Shown here in pieces: positions 1 to 11,100 of a stretch of DNA of 64,000 nucleotides. Where the stretch lies: positions 18,780,049-18,844,048 of the forward strand of contig NC_080422.1 of NCBI RefSeq assembly GCF_029873635.1, given 5' to 3'. Every line of letters starts with the position of its first letter. The first letter of the stretch is position 1. This stretch comes from Malania oleifera (lineage: Eukaryota > Streptophyta > Magnoliopsida > Santalales > Ximeniaceae). Both the position numbers and the translations under genes were made by a program. The notes under the pieces are model-generated. The model ran no database searches and was not told the origin of the DNA. It saw only the letters and a program-made list of their open reading frames with translations.

Positions 1-11
1 GCAAAGAACAG

Positions 12-1160
12 GTGGTGTGCAAATTGCGAAAGAGTTTGTATGGCCTCAAGCAGGCACCGAGGCAGCGGTACAAGAAGTTTGATTCCTTCATGTTGGAGCA
101 CAGGTATAACAGGACCACATCTGACCATTGTGTTTTTATTAAGAGATTTTCTAGTAATGATTTCATTATTCTCATGCTTTATGTGGATGATATGCTAATA
201 GTTGGTTGTGATACTGAGAAGATAGAAAAGTTGAAGAAAGAACTAAGCAAATCCTTTGCAATGAAGGATTTAGGTCCAACAAAACAAATTCTTGGAATAA
301 AGATCTTTCGAGATGGGAAAAATAGAAAGTTGTGGTTGTCTCAAGAAAAGTATATTGAGAAGGTGTTGGAAAGATTTAACATGAACAAGGCAAAACCAGT
401 CAGTTGTCCACTTGCAGGACACTTCAAGCTTACTTCCAAGCAATATCCTACAAGTGAAAATGACAGAAGAAATGAAGAAAGTGCCTTACTCTTCAGCCGT
501 GGGTAGCTTGATGTACACCATGGTATGCACAAGACTTGATATTGCTCATGCAGTTGGAATAGTCAGTCGATTCCTTTCTAATCCTTGAAAAGAACATTGG
601 GAAGCCATCAAGTGAATTCTTAGGTATCTCAAAGGTACTTCTCATTTATGTTTATGTTTTGGTCATGACAAACCTATGTTGGAAGGTTACACAGATGCAG
701 ATATGGCTGGTGACGTTGACTCCAGAAAGTCTACTTCGAGATACCTGATGACATTTTCAGGGGGAGCAGTGTCATGGCAATCAAAGTTACAAAAATGTGT
801 TGCATTGTCCACTACTGAGGTAGAGTACATCGCCATCATTGAAGCAAGCAAAGAGCTTCTATGGATGAAAAAGTTCCTGGAGGAACTTGGCCTCAAGCAA
901 TTGAAGTATGTTCTCTACTGTGATAGTCAAAGTGTCATTCATCTTAGCAAGAATCCTAGTTTTCATTCAAAATCAAAGCATATTGATGTTCAATATCATT
1001 GGATTCGAGAAGTGTTAGAGTCAAAGCAGTTAAAGTATAGAGAAGATTCATAGTGATGACAATGCATCAGACATGATGACTAAAACAATGTCCAAATCAA
1101 AGCTTGAAGCTTGTAGAACCACGACAGGTTTGTTGGAACTCTCCGCATGAGTTGGGTGGG
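12..1160 (+). pseudogene. Copia pol fragment: reverse transcriptase and RNase H
   Basis: The frame opens inside reverse transcriptase with the Copia signature LYGLKQAPR near residue 9 and the catalytic YVDDML motif near residue 57. It is stopped at 504-506. RNase H resumes at 676-1053 with YTDADMAGD, the STTEVEY block and the YCDSQSV block, and its tail can be followed to about 1160 in another frame. The segment between 507 and 675 carries stops and a frameshift, so the polyprotein is dead although the catalytic residues are still visible. Upstream gag, protease and integrase lie off the window. Confidence 0.9.
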
Positions 1161-1168
1161 GGAGATTT

Positions 1169-1545
1169 GTTGGGCCCGCCTCATAAAAAAACAAAAAAAG
1201 AAAAAGAGGCAATGACTTGGTTGCCATTTGATAGTCAGACTTGGCTGCTGTTCGGTGCAACCATCTCCACCCACTCCTTTGAAAAAAAGGAGGAGAACTG
1301 ATGGTGATATTTTTGGAGGCGATTTGGGCTGCGATGATCTCTTCCTCGTCTCCTATAAAATGATTACTCCTCTTCCATTTTAGAGTGAAGGGTAAGACAC
1401 AACAAGTGTGAGTGTATACCCATATATATATATATAGTGAAGTTACTCCTCTCCCGTGGACGTAGGCTAAATTCGCCGAACCACGTAAATATTGTGTGTT
1501 TTTTGTGTATGTTATTTGATCTTGGGCGGGATTCGTATCCCAATA
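1169..1545 (+). repeat. 3' LTR of the Copia element
   Basis: It begins TGTTGGG directly after a purine-rich tract and ends CCCAATA, an imperfect inverted terminus. A TATA-like box lies at about 1352. A block at about 1452-1490 (GTGGACGTAGGC followed by GCCGAACCACGTAA) recurs near 43590-43620 in another Copia LTR, which supports the call. The partner LTR is outside the window. Confidence 0.75.
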
Positions 1546-1980
1546 GTGCATTTGGGCTGAATTAGTAGAATTGATTAGAGTACACTTCTTTTATTCCCTT
1601 GCCTACCTTCTTCCTAGTTCCTAGAGATGATATCGTTATTTTAATTTTCCAACTAGAAAAAATGATTTAGTGTGGTTGAAGACTTCAAAGATGGTTGTAG
1701 CCAAAGATTGTAGCTAAACTGCATTTGCTGAAATAAATGACTAGTGTATGCTGCACTTCCTCTCCCTCTCTCTCTCTCCATGCTTCCATGCCTGGTGCCT
1801 GCATGGATGGGGCTCAGCATTCAATGACATAAACTGTATTGGCATTTTATTGTTTTTCCAATTGAAATGTCTCGTATGAATTCCAACATACATACTTGTT
1901 ATGAATGTACTGAACAAATGAATATATGAAACTTCTGTCAGTCTATTGGATCAATACTTTTCTTATTTTATTCATTTTAG
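1546..1980 (+). other. Intron sequence upstream of the first visible ASI1-type exon
   Basis: No open frame or RNA gene is seen. It ends in a pyrimidine/AT-rich stretch and the acceptor TTTTAG at 1980. A CT-rich run lies at about 1760-1778. Confidence 0.6.
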
Positions 1981-2149
1981 GAAGCAATTTGTGGAAAATG
2001 CAATGTTATTTGTGCATCTAAGGATGAGAGAAATTCTCAAGAATCCAAAGTAGAACTGAGAATGGCTGACTTCATTTTTTATCGCACTTTTGATGTTGGG
2101 AGCTACACAATATCAGACAGATTTCCTGATAGAATAGCTGGAATCAAAG
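1981..2149 (+). CDS. ASI1: ASI1-type exon a: C-terminal part of the BAH domain
   Basis: It encodes 56 residues plus one base of the next codon. It includes [14 protein letters not shown] and [13 protein letters not shown], typical of the end of a BAH fold. Acceptor is TTTTAG at 1980, donor GTTAGT at 2150. Confidence 0.92.
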
Positions 2150-5100
2150 GTTAGTTGTTATTTGTTCTAATTTAAATTGTGTTAATTTTTGACGGACTAT
2201 CATGACTATACCCTACTTTTAGGTGGAAGATTATTGCTAAGATTATACATTCAATCCTGTTTTGATTGCTGACAATTTGTTGATAGCAGTTGTTTTCCTC
2301 ATAACGATCTTGACTGTTCAAAAGTTTACATGGTGCCTCCAGAAATGTTTAATGCATCTGCTTCTTATCCATTTGTTCTAGAATTAGTATAGCTGAATGC
2401 ATGAATTTATTGCTTTGCCTCGAAATTATGAAGTTGATCCAGATGGAAATTGGTCCACAGGGATCTTGCATACACAGAATTAATTGCATGAATTTCTTCA
2501 TTGCCTGAATCCAACTATCATCACCTTCTTCATAAGATAATGGATCATAATCTGCAAATAGAGCAGAACTCACAACACCTTCATTAGATAAATCATTATT
2601 ATTATCAATAATATAATTGTGCAATTGGGCTCGTAAGTGGTGTTGACATTGCAAACAACATGAATGCTAGAAAAGGCAAAATTGTAAAAATGATGTATCA
2701 ACAACCTAATACTCTCTGGCCTTTCCAGAGTTTACATAAAAATATTGCTAGAGGTTTTGATGGCGGTTTAACCAATCCCAAGTGCTTCCTCATCAAAAGT
2801 TGCATCTAGTTAACTATCACCTTCCCGATAATTGAACAGAATGTATTCCTTTGTTCATGACTGTATCCAATCTAAAATTCTAAATACATATTTTTGCCTT
2901 ATCATCCATCTTTTGAATTGCATCAAGCACATGGGCATAGGCAATGTATCCAAACACCATAATGCATTTGGAATTTGACATTTGGCTGTTCTAGGCGTCT
3001 TGCGGGTCTTGTCACAATTGTTTCTACTAGGACATATGTTTAAAACATAAATAACACACACGAGCAATGTCTTTTGGCTTCTAGACAATTTTTTTGAGTG
3101 CATCATGGATCTAAGCATATCCATTACTGTCCTACTCTTCCTATATGCCACTCCATTCCATTGTGAACTGTATCTAGCTGTCAATTGGATTTTAATACCA
3201 TTTTTCATTTTAAAAAATCATCATAATCAGTGTTCTTCTTGCCCCTATTGGTTCTCAAAATTTTAATTGATTTCCTACTTATGATGAATCAAGTTTCTTA
3301 TATTAAAATCTCTTAAATGCATCAGAGTATTCAGATTTGTTTTCCAAAAATGAACATGCGCCTTCCGAATGTAATCATCAATTTGAAAGCAACAAAATGC
3401 CTACAATCACTAGTGGGAGGAGCCTCCACTAAACACAAACCTGAGCGCATCAACTATAATGGTTTCTTGGCTCTTGGGAATTGACAATATCCTTTCTGCT
3501 TCTCTCCTGAAACACTAGACTCACAAACTTTCCTGGATAATCAATAAATTGGAATTCAGAAGTAATTTGTTTAAGGCAAGAATTTTAGAACACAAATTTA
3601 AGTGTCCAAGCACATGGCAGCAATCATGAGAAATAATTGACCTAAAATAAATTTTCACAATTAATATTATCGAATCATATGATAGATCAGCTTTATCCTA
3701 ATCAAGAGGCACTGATACCAGTTGTACCGGGGTTGTCCTTAAAAGGAGGCTTGATAGACATAAACACCAACTTGACCCAAAAGCTTAACCATTTGGTCTT
3801 GGACCATCCATGCATAATAAGCCATTCTTTCTTTACTCAATTTTCTAATGTCAGACAACTCTAACAACTGGAATTCCAACTACCTAGTTTACAAATTCAT
3901 GTGGTCCCACATTTTAGAACACAGTTCTGGTTATTATTCAATGCATTGAGAAGGTACTTGATGTTTTTTATGAATGTGTGTACTCTATTTAGTTTTTGTA
4001 CCACACCCTTTGGTTTGTTCAACTTGGGGTTCATGCAACACTACTGTATCCATACCCATGTTTTGTCATCTCTAATATAATTAATTCACACATTTTGAAA
4101 TCTCAAATTTAACATAATGTTTTCATTTGTACGAGCAGAAATAAGAATGTGGTTTTGTTGCATGCTGAATGGCCACCTTTTCGCAAACTAAATGACATGG
4201 TTCCATCTGGACCATTACACTGGATTTGGGAACTTGGAGCTCGAGTCTTGGATTTCGAATGGAAAAAATTTGGTCCAAAAAATTTAGTGGAATGATGATC
4301 ATTAGTTCCATTTGGACCTTTCGTAGGCTGGTAGCCTCTTGGTCCTTTGGCTTTTATGAGTAGAATTTCTCGACAATTGTTGTTACCAATATAGGATGCA
4401 TATTTATTGCTTTCCGCAGGATAAAATTTGTAAATTATTATAGATTTGTTTCTCTATTTCTATATTTTTGTTTCAGAAGCATATGTTATAAAATCCTTCG
4501 CGTTCTTAAGATCATCTTTCTTGCTTGTAAACATTATCTTAGAATAATTTTTATTTTTAATTATCTGTAATCATGCTGTCTAGTTGTTTTTACTGCTTTG
4601 CAGTGGAATATTATTTTAACAAGAAAAAAGATCAAAACTTTGGTGCTCAAACCAAATTCAATGAAAAGTTGAAGGAAAGAACTGCAAAGTCTATTTCACG
4701 TTTGAATTTTTACACGGAAGCAGCAGCAACAAATGCAATGAAAAGTGGCATGTCTAGCACAAGGAGCCCCTTGGTGAAAGGTCATTTAAAATGAAAACTA
4801 CTTTGAATAATCTGTTTACTTTCAATTGGTTAAATGTAATTATCTTGTCTCACGCATGCAGAGTCAAAGAACGCAGTGGCTAGTTTGGGTAAACAAGCAC
4901 ATTGTCCTGATGAGAATAGTGCATTGAAAGCTAAAACTTTTACTTTGAGGACTGGGACTGGGACTGGGACTGGCAGTCCAGTTGAAAAAAATATGAGATA
5001 TAAGGATTCATCACCTATGAGTGCACCTGAGAATCGACCACCAAAGAAAAGGAAGCTTCTAGATTCTATGTCACTAGAAATCCAGTCCAATGCTTTGTTA

Positions 5101-8100
5101 GATCCTGGAGAAGGCAGTGATCCCAAAACCTTATGGGTGCCAAAAAATGCTTCTAAGGAAGAACTGATCAAGGGACTTCCTGCTAGCCAGAACAGGGGAC
5201 TTTCTACAGGGTTTATTCATGGGAATGTCAGCAGGATTTCTAATCAAGCAGTTTCTCAAACTGAACAGAATAAGGTAATCAAAACTGGCAACCAACTGCT
5301 AGAAGTTACCAGAAGGCCAGAAGCTGTAAGTTTTGAATATTTAAGGGTTTTTTTTCTTTTCTTTGTTCCTCAAAATAATTAGTTAAACAGAATTTTAAGT
5401 ATATCTAGAAGTTAATAATTTAACTGGTTTCATAGAAAAGTTTGATATATTCTCTGCAGCTCTGATAATTATGGTATTTATTTTAATTTTGGAAATTCGA
5501 ATATGAGAATAGTTATGGTCTGAGGAACTCGTTCATGCACAAAAAATATGACTTTAAGTGAGTTTACCTTACGACTTCAGCAGCAATTTTAATGCCTTTT
5601 CTTTCTGTACTTGCAGGATAGAAAGAAATGGTTCAAGCCACCGGTGAGTTATTACTCTTTGATATTATCCTCCAATACTTTCAATTTTGTTGTTTGATTT
5701 ATTCTTCCAAGTGTATGATGGAATTCCATTTGGAATGGTACTACATTGAGATGGAAAATCATCATGAAATCGTCAAATGCTTGAGGACTAAATGTAGGTC
5801 AGGAAGATAGAATGAAATAGTGGAATGCAAAAAGAAACAAAATGTGAACAAGATGTAGTAGAGATCACATGCATGAAAGTTTGAATATTCTTTGTAAAAT
5901 CTTTTTTTGCATGTGGGGTTCATTTTGACATCTTACTAAATGAAATCATTCTGTACATTACATGTGAAATGGTCATAGGCTCATTTGTAATAGATTTCAG
6001 AATTTTTTCTATTTCTGATAGGTTTATTGTTAATTACAAAGGCGCCGACGAGGGCACTACTCATAGCAAGTGCATAAAGGCCATAAACCTAAGGAATAAA
6101 AGGATTCCATCCACCTATACAAAATATGAGTATGAACCACATATTCAAAAAATGAGATAAAAAAAAAAAAAAATTACTAATTAGTGTAGTAGTGGAAAAG
6201 TTTCATCCCTCAAAGGATCCTCTTTATTTTGTCTGTTTTTTTTAAGTGCTCGACACAAGAGACGAAGGAGTCATAAGTAGAAGTACCCACCCTAAGCCTC
6301 CCATAGTGCATTTTATTTTACTTGTTATAATCCATCATATAGTAAGGGTATATTTTTAACTTGAGATCAGCCAAGCCTATATTTTCTTAATGCTTGGACT
6401 CAACTTGATTAATTGTCAGTATTGAGCTCGACTTCAATCCCCTAGTTATTTATATACTCTGTAGCCATGAGCATAAATTAACAGGGTTCCAGAATTGCCC
6501 AGCCGGGTTGGCTCAAGTGGTAAGGGCAACTCGTGACTTTGGTGATCACAAGGTCATGGGTTCGATTCCCCTTTGAGAGTTTACCCCAGTGAAAACAAAA
6601 TGGAATTTCTGTATTTCTTGAATAATTTTGTACAGACCAATTTGCAATATTTATAATACAATCAGAAGATCTAAATATGGAAATAATCTCCTAAACAAAT
6701 CTCTCTCAATAATATACAATATATACTTCCCTAAATTACTCCAAGATATTCAAAGATACTCGGGATTTCTACCCTCCCCCTCAAGTTGGATCATATATAT
6801 TGATCATATCCAACTTGCAAATGAAATCATTAAAGCTTTGGCGGGCTAATCCTTTAGTAAAGATGTCTGCAGTTTGTTCCTTGGTAGGTACATAAGTCAA
6901 ACAGATGGTTCCTTCTTCAACCTTCTCTTTGATAAAATGTTGGTCCACTTCTGCATGCTTAGTCCTGTCATGTTGAACTGGATTGAGAGAGATACTGATG
7001 GCTGCTTTGTTGTCACAATAAAGTTTGATAGGGAATTTCACCAGGATTTGTAATTCTTCCAAAAGTTTCCATAACCACAGTCTTTCACATATCCCTTGTG
7101 CAACTGCCATGAATTTAGCTTCAGCACTGCTTCGAGCCACCACATTCTGTTTTTTACTCCTCCAAGTTACCAAATTTTCCCATACAAAGGTGCAATATCC
7201 GGTGGTAGACCTTCTATCTTCCACTGATCCTGCCTAATCCGCATCTATGAAAATTTTTACTTCCTTGCTTTCACATTTCTTGAAGAAGAGTCCTTTGCCC
7301 GGAGAACCCTTGAGGTACCTGAGGATCTTATACATAGCATCTAGGTGAGTCTTTTTCGGTGAATGCATGTGTTGACTTACCACACTTACCACAAATGCAA
7401 TGTCGGGCCTGGTATGCGATAGGTATATTAGTTTACCAACCAATCTCTGATACCTCTCATTTTCAACTGGTATTCCGCAGTCTTCGACCCTTTTTACTGC
7501 TTCAATCGGGGTTTCACTAGGTTTACATCCAAGTATGCCAGTTTCGGTTAGGAGATCAAGGATATACTTTCGCTGAGAGACATTGATACCCTTTTTTGAT
7601 CTAGCAACTTCCATTTGTCCAAGAAGTACCACATTTGTCCTAGGTCTTTAACTTCAAACTCAGCAGTTAGGACTTTCTGTAATCTTTCCATCTCCATTGT
7701 ACCATCTCTAGTTAGGATTATATCATCAACATACACTATAAGAATTGTTTTCTTATCACTTTCAGACTGTGGGAAGAACATAGTGTAATCTGATTGCCCT
7801 TGTCGATATCCTTGATTCTTTATCACTTTCGCAAATCTGTCAAACCATGCTCTGGGAGATTGCTTGAGTCCATACAAGGACTTCTTGAGTTTGCATACTC
7901 AGTTTTCTTCACCTTTCTTACTGAAACTTGGTGGTAGTGTCATGTAGACTTTTTCTTCTAACTCGCCATTTAGAAATGGATTCTTAATGTCGAGTTGCTG
8001 TAGTGGCCAATCTAAGTTAGCTGCCAAAGGCAGGAGGACCTAAACTGTATTCAATTTTGTCACTAGTGCAAATGTCTCTGTGTAGTAAATGCCATAGGTC

Positions 8101-11100
8101 TGTGTAAACCCTTTTGCAACGAGTTTGACTTTATATTTTTCAGCTGTTCCATCAGCTCTATATTTTACTGTGAAGACCCATTTACAACCAACTAGCTTCT
8201 TCCCTCTGGGAAAATTCATAGCATCCCAAGTTCCATTCTTTTCCAGAGCCCACATTTCCTCCATGACAATTTCCCTCCATTTAGGAATCTCTAAGGCTTC
8301 CTGGATATTCTTTAGAATTTTTATCCTGTCAAGGTTAGAAGTAAAAGCACGGTATTCTATAGACAGGCTTTTATAAGACATGTATTTTGACCAGGGATAT
8401 TGAGTACATGACCTTGTTTGTTTTTTGACTGCAATGGGTAAATTGATCTCATCAGGTACAGGCTTATCAAAAGGGAGCTCATGACACCATCTATTACCTG
8501 ATCGGGATTGGGCGTGGACTCATGGTTGCTCGGAGCTATCACTGGTTCCAACTCTCTTGGTGCCTCAGGTATGAGATTCTCCCTGTTCTTTGTGTTTGAC
8601 TTTCTTGAGTAAACAAGTATTTTTGTGTTTTGTTTTTCTGCATCTCCCCTCGAGGTTAAGTGATCTTTTGTACATGACAGGTCAAGAAATGATGCAATGG
8701 TAGACTCAGTGTATGGCATAGATTCATCAACAGGGAAATCCAAGAACCGATCTTCACTCCATTCCCCCCCTGAAGTGAGAGCTTTGGGAAGTAAGGAGTG
8801 GTTTTGAAGAACTGACATCAAGGCAAACAAACAATTTTTTTTGTGACATGATCATAACATTTGTAGCTTTTCTGAGTAGGAGAGTAACCAATAAAAACGC
8901 ACTTAATGGCACGAGGTTCCATTTTATCCCTATTGTGAACATGAACATGAACAAATGTAGTACATCCAAAGATTTTCAGAAAGAGATTGGAGTGGAGCTG
9001 AAAGTTGGGAAAACATTCTTTGGAATTTTTGGAGAGGGGTGGCAAAAGAAAGAACCCGACTAGGCATTCGATTAATGAGATATGTAGCCGATAAAATGGC
9101 ATCGCCCCAAAAATATTTTTTCATATTTGTAGTGAACATTAATGCCGGAGCTACTTCAAGAATATGCCTATTTTTGCGTTCGGCAATCTCATTTTGTTGA
9201 GGGGTATTCACACTGGAACTTTGATGAACAATTCCATTTTCTTGAAGATAATGTCCCAAGATATTATTGAAATATATACCATTATCAGTTCGTAAAATGT
9301 GAATGTGAGTTTGGAATTGTGTTTTAATCATGAAGTGAAAACTGGCAAAAATAGAACGAATTTCAGTTTTATCTTTTAACAAGTAAACCCAACAAATACG
9401 AGTATGATCATCAATTAAAGTAACAAATCATCTTGTGTGAGTGCGATTAAAAGGGCGTGAGGGCCCTTATAAATCACTGTGAATCATAGTAAATGGTTTG
9501 GATGGTTTGTATGTGGATTTTGGAAAGGAATTATGTTGGTGTTTTGCAAGTTCACAAATCTCACACTGAAATTCAGAAGACGTTTTATTTGAACAAATTG
9601 AAGGAAATAAACGTCTTAGATATTGAAATTTTGGATGACCCATCCTAAAGTGCCATAACAAAATTTCACTATCCCTAGAAATAGATGTAGAATAACAAAT
9701 AGCAGTTTCACATTGTTCACTCACATTTGCCTCCTCAAAGTAGTAGAGTCTCTTACACTCCTTAGCACTGCCAATCATCTTCCCTGATGATAGGTCCTGA
9801 AAAACACAATGAGAGGGAAGAAATTTAGCAAAACAATTGGAATTCTGAGTCAACTAGCTAATATATAGTAAGTTGTAGGATAAATTAGGAACATAAAGAA
9901 CGAACTCTAGTGTGATGGAGTCAGAGAGTCGGATATTCCCTTTGCCTGTGACAGACGAGAGTGATCCATTTGCAATTTTAACTTTCAAATTTCCAGCACA
10001 GGGTGAATATGATGAGAAAAGATGGTAAGGATCAGTAATGTGGTCAGAAGCACCAGAATCAATAATCCAAGGGGTTTTGGATCTAGAGGTTATACTCAAG
10101 GCTTGCAAAAAATTACCTCTTTGGGCTAAAGAATCCAAAGAAATATTTGTGGAAGACAAAGCTCCGTAATAACTAACTGAAATCCTCCAATAGAGTTTCA
10201 CGAGGTTCTCAGTTTGCGATTTGCCCTGTCTCTCGGTTTGCCCGTTAGTCTCCAAGTCTCTGTATTTTTGTCTCTCTAGCAATCTCACGAACAAACCAGA
10301 CAAGTCCTCAGCTTGTCTCCACTTCGTGTCCGACTGCGACAACTCAAGGCTCACTTTTTCATGCGTGCTTGGAGAGGGTTTTGGCATGGAAGGAATCATC
10401 CTTGATGATGATGACGTTGATGAAATTGAAGCTTTGCGACACAAGATCAGGCGGTCAGCAACATCAGTAAACAACTGTACATGATCAACCGAATTGCTTG
10501 TAACCTCAAAGAGAGCCAAGTGGAGGGAGGCAAAGAGAGAAGTGAAGCTCTCGGCGATGGCGACAGAGTCTCTCTCGACGGCTTCGAGAGCCTTAAGAAT
10601 CTCTGCCTGATTGAACGAGGGTTTCGGCTCACCGCCATCGATTTCGCTTCTTCTCGAGTGTCGGAAGAGTTCAGGCGAGATGTGGGCGGCGGCTGATCTA
10701 GGCCGAGTCCTAAAACTAGGGTTCCTGGGTTCGTCAAAGGATCCATGGAAGCTATCTTCTGCCCTTCTTCCACTTTCCCATCCCGGTTATCGACTGGCAA
10801 TGCGGCCAGGATGCTAGAGGTCTCCGCCTGCAGGATCCGCGTTGAAGTCGGTGATGCTCTTTATTTGTGCCGACGTCGCCAGTGCAGAAGATGTCGTCCT
10901 CGTCGAGCTCATTGCCATTGCCCCAACTGACTGCGGTTTTCGGTTGAGATAGAGAGCGGACGTTGAGGAATCGATCGGACGAAGGAGCTATGCTATTGAC
11001 GGTTCCTTCCGCCATTGTTAAGTAGGATTATAGAAACCCTAGCTCTGATACCATGAAAACAGAATGAAATTTCTGTATTTCTTGAATAATTTTGTACAGA

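Larger units (their letters stand above)
1..1545 (+). mobile_element. Ty1/Copia LTR retrotransposon, 3' part
   Basis: The left end is cut by the window edge. What remains is the end of reverse transcriptase, RNase H, a polypurine tract (about 1155-1166) and one 3' LTR (1169-1545). The element has the same orientation as the ASI1-type gene. No 5' exon of that gene lies between the LTR and the exon at 1981, so the element most likely sits in an upstream intron. Clade assignment is not certain; the LTR resembles that of the Copia at 43245. Confidence 0.9.

Noticed and set aside
4123..4311. Coding exon in the second visible ASI1-type intron
   Set aside because: The frame is on the opposite strand, short, and lacks splice or domain support.
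6499..6589. A tRNA gene
   Set aside because: A and B boxes are present but there is no cloverleaf or anticodon arm of normal form, and the sequence continues as a SINE at 11243.
10221..10484. Open frames on the + strand across the Copia 1 gag position
   Set aside because: They overlap minus-strand Copia and captured sequence and show no domain.
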